Source of the DNA: Capitulum mitella
Lineage: Eukaryota > Arthropoda > Thecostraca > Pollicipedomorpha > Pollicipedidae
DNA: 64,000 nt
NCBI GenBank assembly: GCA_030062745.1
Contig: CP099839.1
Coordinates: 39,977,891-40,041,890 of the forward strand
Reading direction: 5' to 3'
Of this stretch, positions 1 to 12,229 are shown in pieces; position 1 is the first letter of the stretch; each line of letters begins with the position of its first letter. The notes beneath the pieces were generated by a model. It had not been told where the DNA came from and searched no databases. It saw only the letters and a list, made by a program, of their open reading frames with translations. A program made the position numbers and the translations under genes.

Positions 1-1155
1 ACATACCTTTCATTTGCATATGCCAATTTTGTGTTCATCTCACATATTGCACTGTTTCGATTTTCTTCCGTCCCGAAAATGCACCCGAGACGTTGATAAT
101 AAAAGGTAAATAATGTTTGGCGTGTATTCAGCGAGCGGCGTGTGCTTGGACGACAATTCAGGGATCACGACCAAAATATTGCCTTATGACAAAAGTGCCG
201 TTGGTCTTACATTCAACAAATAAGTGGAAACGTAAACGCACATGACATTTGCAACTGAAAACGTTTTTTTGTAGTCCTTATATGACACCGTCAACGTGCC
301 CAAATGCTTATTTGATCTGGAAAAATGTGCGACCTGAACCAAGTCCGAGAGTCACCAATGATTAGTGTTCTCAAATTAAATAACAGTTAATGTGAGCTTT
401 GTTTCCTAGCCTTCATTTGCAGTCGATGAGGCTGTTTTGAGCCATTTCGCCATGTAACCGAGTCTTAAGGCGGAACGTGTCGGACTGCAGTGTAGACACA
501 ACATGACCGTCCCGAAATCGGACGTGAGCTCGCTGTTGTACGGTGCTCCGTAAAACTGCAGTCTGAAGAGCTACGACTGCGCTGTCCCATAGCAACAGAA
601 ACGCATCTGGGCCCGGATATCTGTACGACTCTGAGCAGAAAGTGGGAACGTCTTATTGCGAGCCGGGCTCAGGCTGTCTCTAAAGCCCCATGAGCTTTAT
701 TTCATTTTCCGGTTTCCGCCGTCGCGGACTTCATTTCGTGCTTTTCCGCACCGCCGTATCTGGCCGAGCCGCTGTACTGCTCGAGGCAGCAGAGCCCGGA
801 AGGTTACCCCCGTCCCAGCACAAGAAGGAGAGAGAGAGAGAGAACGCAGAACACGGAACGACGCCCAGTTCTCCGTTGCGTTCGCGTGTAATTGCCAATC
901 ACACGCGTTGGTAAGACCGCCGCGGGGTAGACAAGGTTGCCTACCTGCCTACCCTGCCTGCCCTATGGGCTGCTTCACACATAGCACCATATATTAATTC
1001 GTGAAACGTCACCGCAAGTTTTGGGAATGGACGTGCATTCCCAACGTTAGGAAACAAATGACATGAAGGCAATAGCCTAATTTGGAAAAACGACGTTCCA
1101 AATGTTATCTGGATCCCAAAGATCTGGGAAAAGTTCTGCGTTTGCGGAAGTCTAA
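1..1155. other. Non-coding flank, nothing recognised
   Basis: No reading frame in this stretch resembles a known protein. The open frames are short and carry no recognisable motifs. A short GA run lies near 828-842. I see no RNA gene or mobile-element terminus here. Confidence 0.6.
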
Positions 1156-1159
1156 CCGG

Positions 1160-1375
1160 AGGTGGAACCGAGTGACCTGTCGAAACATGCCATGGGTTGG
1201 AGAGTCGAGTGACCTGCTGCACATGCCTCATGGGAGGTGTAACCGAATGACCTGCCCCACATGTCCCATGGCAAGCGGAGCAGGCTGGCCTGTGTTCCAC
1301 GTGCGTCATGAATTGGGAGGCCGGGTGATCCTTCCCACGTATTTTACCAGCGGGGAGCCGGGTGGCCTGTGCTCG
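1160..1375. repeat. Degenerate minisatellite, period about 37-40 bp, six units
   Basis: A core resembling GAGTGACCTG followed by a CACATGCC(T/C)CATGG-like segment recurs with starts near 1171, 1208, 1246, 1283, 1324 and 1361. The units are diverged by substitution but keep nearly constant spacing. The array produces the open frame that runs through this region, so that frame should not be read as a gene. Confidence 0.7.
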
Positions 1376-1616
1376 TACGCTGTATCTGCAGGTGCGCGGC
1401 GACTGACATCATCTCGCCAAATGTTGGGGCAGACGTGTGAGTTGCCTTATCTTAACGTCAGCCTCCGGCCGGAGCCAGTGCTGCTCTCCCGAGGGCCGCC
1501 GGTAAGCTACCTCAGCCATCCACAGCGGAGGGCAGGGGGATCACAGATGGACACCCTCCGGCGCATCCGGCTCACTTAGAGGCATAGAAGTCACGCATGT
1601 CCTGATCGACAGAGCA

Positions 1617-1620
<4 letters not shown>

Positions 1621-1653
<33 letters not shown>
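1621..1653. repeat. (TA)n microsatellite
   Basis: About 16 uninterrupted TA dinucleotides are visible directly in the sequence. Confidence 0.97.
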
Positions 1654-1655
<2 letters not shown>

Positions 1656-1689
1656 CTCAATGAGACCTAAAAGCACGACAGAGCGTCAT

Positions 1690-2560
1690 TACGTACTTGC
1701 CTCGGTGCCGGAGCACGTCCCAGACCGTCGCGACCGTCAGCCGGGCCCTGACTCGCCCGCGCCGGCGTGACTCGGACGCCGGCGACGCCTCGAACGCCGT
1801 GGGTGGCGGCGGCGCCTCCGCCGGCCCCGTAACGACGCCGCCGTGCCGGCGAGGGCAACAAGCTGGAGTCGGTCTGGCCAGATCCGGGAGGCGGCAGCGG
1901 TTTCGCCGGGTCAGGGGTCGCCGCCGCGGCCGTCCGGTGACGCCGATGACGCCGGCCGGCCGGCAGTCGAGCCGCGGCGCTCCAGTGGCGAGGGCGGACG
2001 GCGCGCGCTCCCCGGCCGGCCGCCGACCGTCCGACGGCAGACTGGCAGCGCGCTGACGGCAGACTGCGGGCAGACTGACTGAAGAATCGCGACAGACCGA
2101 CACAGGGCCGGTCTGTCAGCAGAACAACAGAACAGCGGTCGACCAACCGAAGGGCGACGGCAGACTGCGGCAGAGCAGCCGCAGACTGACGGCATGGTGG
2201 CAGCCCGCCGGCGGCAGACGTGCTGCAGACCGGTAGCTGACTGACAGCGCACCGGTAGCTGAGCTGCCCACGGCAGAGGTAAGACGGCGTCGGCGGGGAC
2301 GGCGGCCGAGCCCGGAGTCGGCCGGGGCGTGCACCGCTGGCGGCGAGGGGCGCCCCGCCGCGGTCCATCGCTGGCGGCCGAACCTGTGCATCCTCTCGCA
2401 CCGTCCCTCTCGTGGGCTCAGTCACAGCTCCCGGCGGAAGAGGCAGGGGCGACATGCTCTGCATGCGCGCCGTCCGGGATGGAGCCGCCGGCCCGTTGCG
2501 TGTCTGTGCAGAGTTCGTCAGAAAGAAGAGTCTTTTATCCGACATGCGATGTCTTCGGAC
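1690..2560. other. GC/CpG-rich patch
   Basis: This block is visibly CpG-dense compared with the AT-rich flanks. Between about 2030 and 2250 a short motif, (G)ACGGCAGACTG, recurs irregularly. Several long overlapping frames exist on both strands, which is expected at this base composition; none resembles a protein family I know. It could be a CpG island with a promoter or first exon, but no transcript signal can be shown. Confidence 0.45.
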
Positions 2561-5137
2561 ACGTTTGGTGTCCATTCTAACAGTTATGATGAAAAGTCAT
2601 AGTATCGTAAAACCCGTAACGCTGCTATATATGGCTGATGGGATTACCATGCGGCCAGTCATATGCAAATGCCAGCTTTCTTTAGAGCCGTGCCGTGTCT
2701 CGGTGACGTCGGGAACCTCCGGACCTCCGTACACCGGTAAAGTTCCCACGGCTGGGGGGGGGGGACGTACGCACTTCGCTGCTGCCGCGAGGTCTCCGTG
2801 GCAGAAATGTGTCTCCGATTAGTTGAGGACTTTGAATTGGTATTGGAATTTGGTGGCTTTCTATCTTTGCGACGTGGAATGGTCGCGGTATGGTTTTGAC
2901 GACAATGATTGTGAAGTTTTAGTGAGTTGAGCTGAAGATCCCTGTGTTGTAGACATGGCCGGGGGCCTTGGAGGATTTAGGAGAGCTTGGAGTCTAGCCC
3001 CATACGTTCCTGGATTTTAAGATTAGGCTTAAGACAACGACTGGAAAGAGACGGTTTGAAATCCTATTCAGGCTCTCAACAGTTTTCGGAAACCTCCAGC
3101 CACGGTCGTGGAGGACTGGAGAGGAGCACTTCGGCATCTGATCAGAGGCGGCGTTCAAGAAAATCAGTCCGAGTGTAGTTCTTGTTGAGGCGATTGGGAT
3201 ATTTCCTAACTTGTTACGTATCTCTTGATCATATGGGCTTTGCTGCTCTGCAGAGGATTGTCGCAAATAGTATCGGATGATTACGTGCATTTTTAGCATG
3301 CTGTATGTGTTTCTGCATGAAGCTGCTCCTTGCGTGTTGCTTATTCATATGCCGTGCAAAAAATGAGACAGATGAAAATTTCTTCCGTTTACTGCGTCCA
3401 ATCATCGTGCAGAAATCATACTGTCACTATGGAAACAAAACAAACACAACTTTGTCTGCTCATTATTACCATACAGTTCCTAGGTACAGTTATACGAGGT
3501 ACGAGGTTGTGACGCATAATGATAACGTGTCTTGGGCTGGATGCATATCGTATGGTGTGCAATGCGCACTAAAGCACACGCCGGCCGGATCTAAATGGAA
3601 TTGCCAGGGTCCTGTCAGCAGGAACGATTTGGCTATTACGAGGCTGACATTTGTGAAGACAACCTCTTCAGCACTGTTATCAGTTTTCATACGTCATCTG
3701 CGCTCGCATACTGCTGTAATAAAAACCCATTGCACGGTAATGATACGCCATCCACGCTCGCATACTGCTTTCATGATAGCGATTGCGTGGTAATTAGACG
3801 GCTGAAGTCGGCCACTACGCCAAGGCGTAGATTATTGTGTTGCGTGATGGACGCAACTAACGACCTTCAAATTCACTGGGCTGCAGCAAATGTTTGATTC
3901 CATGAACGCCCTTTTTGACAAGTTAAAACAGACGCGCTCATTAGAGGGGGACGTCCCTGAATGCCGGCTTTTGCATGAATTACAGTCGACTCTGAACCCG
4001 ATTTAGAAAAAACTCACTTGGCTGTAAATGGTAATACAAATCAGTCCCTAAATGGCTAGGTGTGTGCCAATCATACCAGAATATTGCGTGACTTACAATA
4101 CCCCAAAATCCACCCGATACGAAATTTAATGATATCAGAAATTATGTTAACGATACCCATGACATGTTTGCTTGCCATTTAATCTTCAATTTAAACATAT
4201 ATACTACTTAACCGACGACTGCTAATCGCTACTAGTTTCAAATAATGTTACTGTTAATCGTGATCTTCAGGTGAGAACAAGTATTCATGGCAAGATGACA
4301 AGATCCGCTCATGAGGGAGTAGACGTGAAAACAATGAAGTCTGAACCAGTAAATCTGCGCCTCCAGGTCATTTTGTTTCGGGATGAAATAAAATTTATCC
4401 CAGTGTTGAATCACATCGTTGCTTAACCGTAGGCAAAAAATAAACACGAACGTTACGCTGCTGCTACTGGTTCCTGTCCTGTTTCGGCTAGTTCCACTCC
4501 AAGCATCTGATATTCAATGCAGTCGATGCCGGTATGCACCGTTTTATGCTCCCTTTCACTCCAATGCCACAAAGGACCATTATCAGTCGTGATCGTGACC
4601 AGATACGGAGGCTCACTGGTGTGCGATGGTGGTGCTGGAAATATAAAGATAAGGGGAGTCAGTGCACTTCCCCACATGTCGTCGGCCGACCCACGTGCTC
4701 CCCAGTGAAGTTACCGACTTGAGTTAGCCTAGCTGAGGTCTCACGGGCGACTTTGCAAAACCAGTAGCCGCACGAATTCCAGTGTTCAGAATGCGTCGGT
4801 CAGAAAGTTATATCAGTAAGCTGAGCAGATTAAATTTTGGTGGAAAGAGCTAAACTTTTTTTTCGTTTTCGACTCTTGTTATTCAGTCTACGAATTTACC
4901 ACAGTTTCGAGCGATGGCTTGGGTTCGACAGTTTAGGCCGAGAATTCTTCAAGGCAACAGTCTGCCTGAGATTTGATAGTTACGTAGTGGGACAAAAATG
5001 GGTAGTTTCGATTGGATGTGAGTTTTGTCTGCTACGGGAAAGTAATCATTGTTCGAGTATTGATCTTGTGGTTTTATATGTACCAAAGGTGACCCACTGA
5101 AAATGGTGAAGTCATCGTTGGCTGAGTGAAATGTCAC
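2561..5137. other. Non-coding stretch
   Basis: No recognisable gene. An 11-base G run lies at 2754-2764. A 27-base segment containing CGCTCGCATACTGCT is present twice about 53 bp apart (near 3689 and 3742), a small local duplication. Confidence 0.5.
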
Positions 5138-5790
5138 TTAACCCTCGCCGGGGCGACCTCCAGATGCACCTTCGCCGGGCCCTGGAGCTGACAATCACCA
5201 CACCATTTCCCCGAGATCTCGAGAACCATAAGTCCCAGAATAAAAGAAAAAAAACACCGTTGGCGTCAGAGAGATGGGAAAGGGCGTTTGAGGCCAGATG
5301 AACCATTTCAAGAAAAGCGGAAAATGAAGGAAGACATCGTCTTTTTCTGTGGACAAGAGTCTTGTTTTTCTGAATGTATTAGTATGTGCTTTGGGTGGAA
5401 TACGCCGCAAATGTGTCTTACACGCATATGAAGACCACAACTTATGACACTGAAGCCAAACAAGGTGAGACTGGGTCGAGGTAATAACGCCTATACGTCG
5501 GCTGATGCTTTCCTGGTGTCTGTCGCGTCATCCGCCACATTAACATTGGTCATATACAATGCAGCATAACATTCTATAACATTTGTTTTGGAACATGGTC
5601 TTAACTGATTTGTCAATGGAGATAAGGAAGGACAATGACCTACAAATTTACGCAAGGTGTAAAAGTGACGTATAAGAAAGTACTTCAGGTTTTGCCCTAT
5701 CTTTGCGCCTTTTTCTTTTTTAGCTATCCTCAAAAAAATTGAGAAGGGTGCTCAACCACCCCCCGCCCCCTCCGGCCCGCGGAAGGTTAA
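5138..5790. mobile_element. TTAA-flanked non-autonomous element, family D (piggyBac-like MITE)
   Basis: The element is bounded by TTAA at 5138-5141 and 5787-5790. The left end begins TTAACCCTCGCCGG; the right end, reverse-complemented, begins TTAACCTTCCGCGGG. At the left end the motif TCGCCGGG occurs twice, 27 bp apart; at the right end its counterpart occurs once, next to the terminus. This is the asymmetric arrangement seen in families A-C. A GAGATCTCGAGAAC motif lies about 75 bp inside the left end, as in family A. There is no transposase frame. It is a single copy with imperfect termini, so confidence is moderate. Confidence 0.5.
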
Positions 5791-6589
5791 GCTGGAAAAG
5801 AACGTTTCCCAGTGAAATGCAGGGATGTACCGGATCGAGTTTTACCTGCAAAGTACCGGAAAGCAGTATTTCGGATAATGCGGCGAAATGACAGGATAAT
5901 ACAATATGCATAGAAGCGAATGAAAAATCAGTGCCAATTAAACGCATGAGAAAATGCAATGACAATGAATCACTTAGTCCCTAACACACAATGATACTGC
6001 CCGAAACTTCATGCTGGAAATGGCTAAACTTCTATGAGACTGACGGGAAATGTTTTCCTCTACCTTTCATGAACATCTGCCGGATATTTCCCTTTTTAAT
6101 TGGCATGTCAGTTCCTCTAAAAACCCAGCTCGTTCCCTGGATACCGACGAGAAATCTCACGAATGAAACACTTGTCCATTAGATATTGTTGTTACAAATA
6201 ATGTGCATATTTGTTGCAAGTATCCTATTTTACCAGATGCGTTTTAGGATGAGTTGGTCTGTGGGAACGCTAGTTCCTTTTGCCGATGTTTTCCGGTAGA
6301 TTTCCAAAAAAAAAATATTCATTTTCACCAGGGAGTTTGAGTTTAGCTTTTCGAGGCCATGCACCACATTTTTAGATCGCTCCCCTCTTCCATAGTTCTG
6401 CATCCACGACTGCTTCGATCCAAATTTTGTCGTCGAAACTAGCAGAAAAATTAGACAAAGACGTAATATGCCAGTATTATTATATCTGCCTTCTTGACAA
6501 CTACTTGTACCAACTGTGTGGATACTGCTATGTGCGCAAGAGCTCCCCAGCAGTATTGCCAGCAGCCACTCTTTGGTGGAGAGAGCTAC
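5791..6589. other. Non-coding stretch
   Basis: AT-rich sequence with no recognisable coding, RNA or element signature. Confidence 0.5.
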
Positions 6590-7110
6590 GATGGGCGCGC
6601 AGGAGGCTACTCTCCGTCGGTCTCGATCTCAGTTCCGGCGGGGGGCAGTGATCAAGCCTCCCACCCACTTGATCACCACCAATTTACGCGCGTTATCGCG
6701 TCTGGGTGCTCCGGTTGTCAGCAGATCGCTCAGTGTGCGGGCCGTCTGTCGCCGGGCGGCCGTCAGTCTCCGAGGAGCTGTCTCTTTGGCGTCCATCGTC
6801 AGGCTCCGAGGAGCCGCCTCCTCGGCGTCCATCCGTCAGCGCAGCCTCGCCTCCCGCGCGCCGATCGCCGACCGTCAGCGCGCCGACGTGGCAGCGCCGC
6901 TGCGCCGGCTTCGCGTGTCCGGGAGCCAGCTGACTGCGCCCGCCCGGCCGCTGAGGAAACGCCGCGGGGGGCGCGGCGGACGCGGCGCAGTAATAAATAC
7001 GCGCCGTAATGGCATCGCCAGGGGCTGCCAGTTCAATCGACTGCTCGCTGCTCGGTCGGACACGAGCGCCACGCGCCGGACGCGGGCTCGAAACGACCGT
7101 CTGGGGATCC
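6590..7110. other. GC/CpG-rich patch
   Basis: CpG-dense block with local near-repeats such as GCTCCGAGGAGC around 6770-6830. Frames are open on both strands because of composition. No protein similarity recognised. Confidence 0.4.
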
Positions 7111-8210
7111 ACCTTTCGTCTTCAATGTGAGCGATCGATCCACTTTTCCTAGGTTAATTCACAAGAGAACTATTTCAATATGAAAACGTAATATTTCATA
7201 GATTGGTATATAATCAAAATGAGTTGTCTAGCTTTTTTTGGGGAGGGGTAAATTGACCCTTTACCACCCGAGCGTGTGTATACACAAATGATACAACAAA
7301 GCAATACCTCAACTGTGAATGTAAAGTTCGAAGAATCCTCTAGTCAGCAAATCCTGCACCATAAACACAGTGTATGTACTCGTAGGAGTGTGCATAACTG
7401 TAGAGTTGTAAGCAGGAATAATGTTTCTGAGTATTCGCCCACTGATTTCCTCATGTACCTGCCCCAACAAACGTGTTCAGGCTATGTAAAATAAGGCGTG
7501 CCCTTCTGCGGCACCGTCACCGCCTCAGGCCCCCATTTGGTCGTCAGGAATTTCTGAAAGTCAGAATTTGTACTGATCTCCTCCCAATGCGGCACACTGC
7601 AGTTAGTGACCGCGCAACCTTTGACACATTTAAGCTGGTTTCAGCTCATCCTGAAGATTAAGGTATTTGAACTTCGTTGAGACATTTGCAGCCAAGTCCC
7701 ACCAGCACGGTCTCCAAGGAAACAGGTCTCTGTTTCTGTTTTAGCCAAGTGACTTAACCCACTGTTGTGGCTTATCGAGATTGTCCCTGGAAACAGAGCC
7801 ACAGAAAATGACGCCAAGGTATCCCACTAAATGATGCAAGCCAAACGATGTTTTCCGTGGACTAAAGTCCGGACGTATTCTTTGGCTGGTCACGATCGCT
7901 GTCCGATTGCTATGCACAATAATCATAACACCGAGAAGCAGTGGAACGTTTTGAAAGCTACACCGGGTCGTCGCCCCTCATGATAGCCAACGCACCACTC
8001 CCGAAAGCCAACGTTAGCCATGTGGTGGAAAAGCCCACTGAGGAAGTCTTCGTTTAGTCGGCAGGGAACCTAAGGTAGCCTCAATGCCATCCGCTCAATG
8101 AGCCTTGGGCGTTCGACCATGCGTCGCACAGACTCAAATATGCAGATATGCTCAAATATGCAAATTAAGATGCACCGGGCCAAGAGCACGCGCTCGGCCC
8201 CTCCCGCACT
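7111..8210. other. Non-coding stretch
   Basis: No recognisable gene or element. Short open frames only. Confidence 0.5.
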
Positions 8211-8214
8211 CACT

Positions 8215-8480
8215 GAGATGCGCTGATGCGCCCCCGGCTGAGAGCACCGTCAGCTCAGCACAGCGGCCCGCGGCTGGCCCGCGCCGGCCCAAGCTCGCCT
8301 GCGCGGCCGCCTCACGGCTCGGCGTGCGGCGCTGACGGGACGGGCTGGAGTCTCGCTGAGCTCGGCACGATGGCGTCCCCCGGCGGCCACTCGAGCCGGC
8401 CGGACCTGACCGAGAGCACTGCTCTTCTCTGGCCAGCACCGCGAAACACCGCACAGCCGCGCTGGCACCGGCTCGCCGTC
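8215..8480. other. GC/CpG-rich patch
   Basis: CpG-dense segment between AT-rich flanks. Possible promoter-type island; no transcript or protein can be supported. Confidence 0.35.
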
Positions 8481-8601
8481 CTCCGCTTGGTCCAGTCGTG
8501 AATAATTCACTGCTGCGAAGCGTATTGTTACCCCACACCTCTTCAGCGTGAAGTGCCTTGTACGTCAGGCAGGCAGAGAAAGAGTCGAAACTATTCCCCC
8601 T

Positions 8602-8675
8602 CGTGGTCAGGCGCAGACGCCGGACGGCGAAATTCGGAGTGTGCAGATACTGGGTTCAAGTCCCAAACCCGGCAC
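8602..8675 (+). other. tRNA-like segment with Pol III A and B boxes (SINE head or tRNA relic)
   Basis: GGTTCAAGTCC at 8653-8663 matches the B-box consensus perfectly. AGGCGCAG starting at 8609 fits an A box except for its first base. The start-to-start distance is 44 bases, as in a tRNA without extra bases. The T stem pairs at four of five positions and an anticodon-like stem CCGGA/TTCGG is possible, but the loop is one base long and the acceptor stem does not pair. It is therefore unlikely to be a working tRNA; a tRNA-derived SINE head or decayed tRNA is more plausible. Confidence 0.35.
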
Positions 8676-9627
8676 TTGTATTTAGCCGGAGACCGAAAGC
8701 GTCAGTGCAGGGCACGGTCATATCTTCCGCGGGAAATCATTACACAAATAAAGTGTTGTCGGTGAATCAACCACTACTTGAACTTAAATTCAACAGCAAA
8801 TTCCCCTCCCCAAAAAAGCGTTTTTGTTTTGCCAGTCTTTTTTGCGTCTTGCCCTGTATAAAAATGGCCTAAACATCCATCTGTTTCGTTGAGCCCGATA
8901 CTTTTTTACAGTATGTTCCTGGCCCTTTTCACGTCCTGCTGGCTTTTGTGGGATGAAATGAACGAAATCTATCTGGGAATCTATCAGGATTTTTACCTCA
9001 TGCCAATGCCGTTATTTCAGTCGCAATTTGTGACTTGAGTGCGGCAGTTAAACTGATGCTGCGTGTCTCAGCAGGCGATATATTCCAGAAGAGCTGTACC
9101 AATGGGCCGGAGGCAGGAGCGATCGACCAAGGCACGGAACAGAGGGATTACGGACCGGCAAGATTCTAGAGAGGAATGCTGCCCAAATCGATATCGTTAG
9201 CCAAGGAGAAATTTGCATCGCAGCGAGTGGGGCTGACAAACAGAGCGGCGCAGTGCACACGGCAGACCAAGAAGGCTGTATGCCTGGTCGGGCAGAAAAA
9301 CGAGGATAAATGCGGCGCAAGTAATAAACTGTTAAACAATTGCATCCATCTTTTGATTCCGATTGGAAGGAAACATGCTCATTGTCATTAGCTACTTTGC
9401 CGAGTCTTGTGTAAACTTGTCAGGCCTGTATTGTCAAAACAGATCCTCCAAAACGAGGTCCTGGCATCCCTTAATTTGTTTGTTAAAGTCAGCTTCTAAA
9501 GGGCATATATACATGTATATGTGTATATGCATGTGAAGGTGCATTTATTCTACATTAAATGTATTGCTGAGATATATAGACCTAAAAAGGCAGCGAGGTG
9601 TCGGCGTGTTCTGACATTAAGTTTAAT
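8676..9627. other. Non-coding stretch
   Basis: No gene recognised. AT-rich sequence with a short TATA/TGTA-rich segment near 9500-9540. Confidence 0.5.
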
Positions 9628-10637
9628 TTCATACGCGCACTGGAAGGGGGTCTTTTTGTGCCCCCACCTGTTTTTTAATATCTCGAGAACGGACCGGAGC
9701 TGGTTGCCGCTACTTCGTGAAAATTATGACAATTGAATAACTCGTCAAATAGCGCAGAAGAATTGGAAATCGGCCAGAAATTTTTGAAGTGTCAAGCATT
9801 TGAAGTCAGGCAAGCATGATGAAAACGACGGTTGTCGCTGACAAATGGTATCTTTGTGAAAGGACCAGCGTTCTATCTAAGATCACCGTTTGAACACAAT
9901 CACGCGACGTCATTTGGGCATAAGTGATGGATGTACTAAGACCAAAGTCAGGGTCAATAACGGTTAAGGTCATCAAAGATCAAGGTCGAACAGTTTGTGA
10001 CCTGATCCAGATTTGCTTTGCAATATGTCGATTTGTATGAAATATGCATTCAAAAACCCTAGTAAAAACACGTTGACACACTGATAGTTAAGTATATACA
10101 TATATACTTATACACACACACAAATAGAAATGCTGGAAATGACAAAATGTATCGATGTTGACTACCTTCACTGAAAATACGCCAAAAGATACGTGTTCCG
10201 CCCTCATTTACACTCAAGCTGCCCCGTGTTGCTCGAAGTCTGGTCTCAAAAGATGAAAAAATGACGCCATACATCAATGATCTGACATGACCTCGCCCCG
10301 AAATCCGCATTCAAGACGCCAGATGGATGGAACTTGTCGCATTCCTGGTTTTAACGGCCAAACAAACATTCTTTTCCCGTTTCGTTCGAAAAGTTGTACG
10401 GAATGGCTTGTACGGGCCGAGAAAGTGTCAAAAGTTGTCTTTTTCAGCCCCATTTGACCTTGAACATATTAATCTAGGGTAATAAAAATTGCACACAATG
10501 TAAACCGTTGTCGTCCCACCCTGTCCATAAAATTTCATGTCTCTAGCTCTTTCCGTTTCCGAGGCCAAACGAGGGCACTTTTTGACCTCCCTTCCAGTGC
10601 GCGTTAACACGAAATCCCCTTCCACTGCGCGTGTTAA
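9628..10637 (+). mobile_element. TTAA-type non-autonomous element, family B, copy 1 (near full length)
   Basis: The right end terminates at TTAA (10634-10637). Reverse-complemented it reads TTAACACGCGCAGTGG, with a second copy of the motif (CGCGCACTGGAAGG) 28 bp further in. The left end has the motif once (9634 onward), with a degraded TTAA (TTCA at 9628). The left half is repeated in inverse orientation at 28030-28553 and the right half in direct orientation at about 40480-40999. ATCTCGAGAACGG lies about 50 bp inside the left end. No transposase frame is present. AGGTCA-like half-sites occur near 9966 and 9982. Confidence 0.7.
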
Positions 10638-10959
10638 CGCATGCATTAATCACCATATTAGGAGACAATCTGTGGCAGCTCCTGCTCATAGACGTTTACT
10701 GCGTATACTGAGGTGGCCGGTGATGGTCAGTTCTGTAATCTGGCCTCAACCTCAGGAGGAGCTTGACTTTTGAGGGCTCTTTGGACTGGTTGAATTGCAC
10801 GGTAGCTTTGTTTCAACGAAACTTACACTCAATTCTCGTCCCAATTTGTGTCACGCAAGTTACGTTAGCCATTCATTCCTAACATTTAGATGTATCAGAT
10901 GGCTTTTTTGGCTGACATTCCCAAGATTTCGTTGCACTATTTTCGGACATTCTGGAGAG

Positions 10960-12160
10960 CGCTCTTGGCCCGCGCTACCGTCCCCCGTCACGGTACAGAT
11001 TCAGCCGGAGACGTTGATGACCGACCTCAGAAGCCCCGGCCGATCGTACGGCGCGGCTATGAGGCCGTCCGTCTCTCCCTGAGCCCAATCGGAGCCCTCC
11101 GATCGGCCTGTAGGTCTCCGATTCCCAATTGTCTGCGCCGTCGATTCCGTGCGGCCGGCGCCGACCAGTGCGGCCCGCCGCCGCCGAACTGTTCGATTAC
11201 CGAGCGGCACGGGACGCAGCGGCCCGGGACCCGCTGTCCCGTGCACGGCTCGGACGTGGACCCCGTTCGACGGCTGACTGGCCCGGCCTACCCCGTGTCG
11301 TTTGCAGTCCAAATGGGGCTCGACGGCAGCTCATTTCTCACCTTGCTAACAGGGTTTTGCTGTTGACCGCCTCTCAGGAGCATGTGGAAACCGGGCAAGC
11401 CAGTCCAGTCAGTGGTCGAACGTGACAGCGCTGGGCATCATCCGCGCGCTTGCGCGGCGGCCAGGCTCGCGTCACGGCGTAACGGCGAGAGAAGGCGTCC
11501 GATGAGCTGGCGTGGAAACGTGACGGTGCCGCAAGCACGCATAATCGACCAGGCAGCGGTCGTAGACAGATCTCTGCGCATGGCTTGGCTGAGCTCAGTT
11601 TCTTGGCATCGGTCCACTCGATTTTCTTCGCCAGCACTGCGCGGGCCGTCTCGCATATATATGCCGTACAATCGCGGTCATGGCGGGTGTATTAAACTGA
11701 CATTACCTCGCTAGCTGCACGTTGACAGCCCTCTTTTATCAGCCAGATGCGAGGGGCCACTCCCGGGGTCGACGCCAACCATCCTGAGCTCGGGACTGGG
11801 AGCGAGTGCCTCTCAAATCTGACCGGTTTTATGAATGTCAGTTGGATGGTGAGCGGGCGGCGATGCCCGCAGACAGACAGACGACTCGGCAGTCTGCCTG
11901 GCAGGGACCTACTGCACGACAGGGACGAATGGCGTGTAACCGGCGCCGTGCCAGGCACTGCTAACAAGGCGTGCGCTCCGCCTCCTGTTGACGTCAGTGT
12001 TAACCCGCAGCGAGAGTTGATTTGGCAATTTCACGCGCGGCGGGCCATCCGAAGCACGGGCGTGTACAGCGCTACCATTCTCGATATCAATCACCACTTT
12101 GGTGCCCTCGATACAGCATCGCTGCGCGGTTCGGCCTGATCGGCAGGTCAGGCCTAACCG
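10960..12160. other. GC/CpG-rich patch
   Basis: An extended CpG-rich block with frames open on both strands. No protein domain is recognisable in any frame. A perfect TGACGTCA octamer lies at 11989-11996. Confidence 0.4.
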
Positions 12161-12162
12161 TG

Positions 12163-12224
12163 CCATCCAAAGGTACAAGGGTGCTGGATAACGAACCTGG
12201 CCATTCAAAGGTACAAAGGTGCTT
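12163..12224. repeat. Two-unit 38-bp direct repeat
   Basis: CCAT(C/T)CAAAGGTACAA(G/A)GG and a few following bases occur at 12163 and 12201, a period of 38 bp. Confidence 0.65.
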
Positions 12225-12229
12225 CGGTA

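Noticed and set aside
1160-1375. Spaced repeats as a CRISPR array
   Set aside because: The units are diverged and contiguous without unique spacers, and the genome is eukaryotic.
1082-1579. 165-codon plus-strand open frame
   Set aside because: It runs through the 37-40-bp minisatellite and has no protein similarity; the repeat explains it.
1667-2575. 302-codon minus-strand open frame in the first CpG patch
   Set aside because: Arg/Ala/Pro/Ser-rich composition, competing long frames on both strands, and no domain; it follows base composition.
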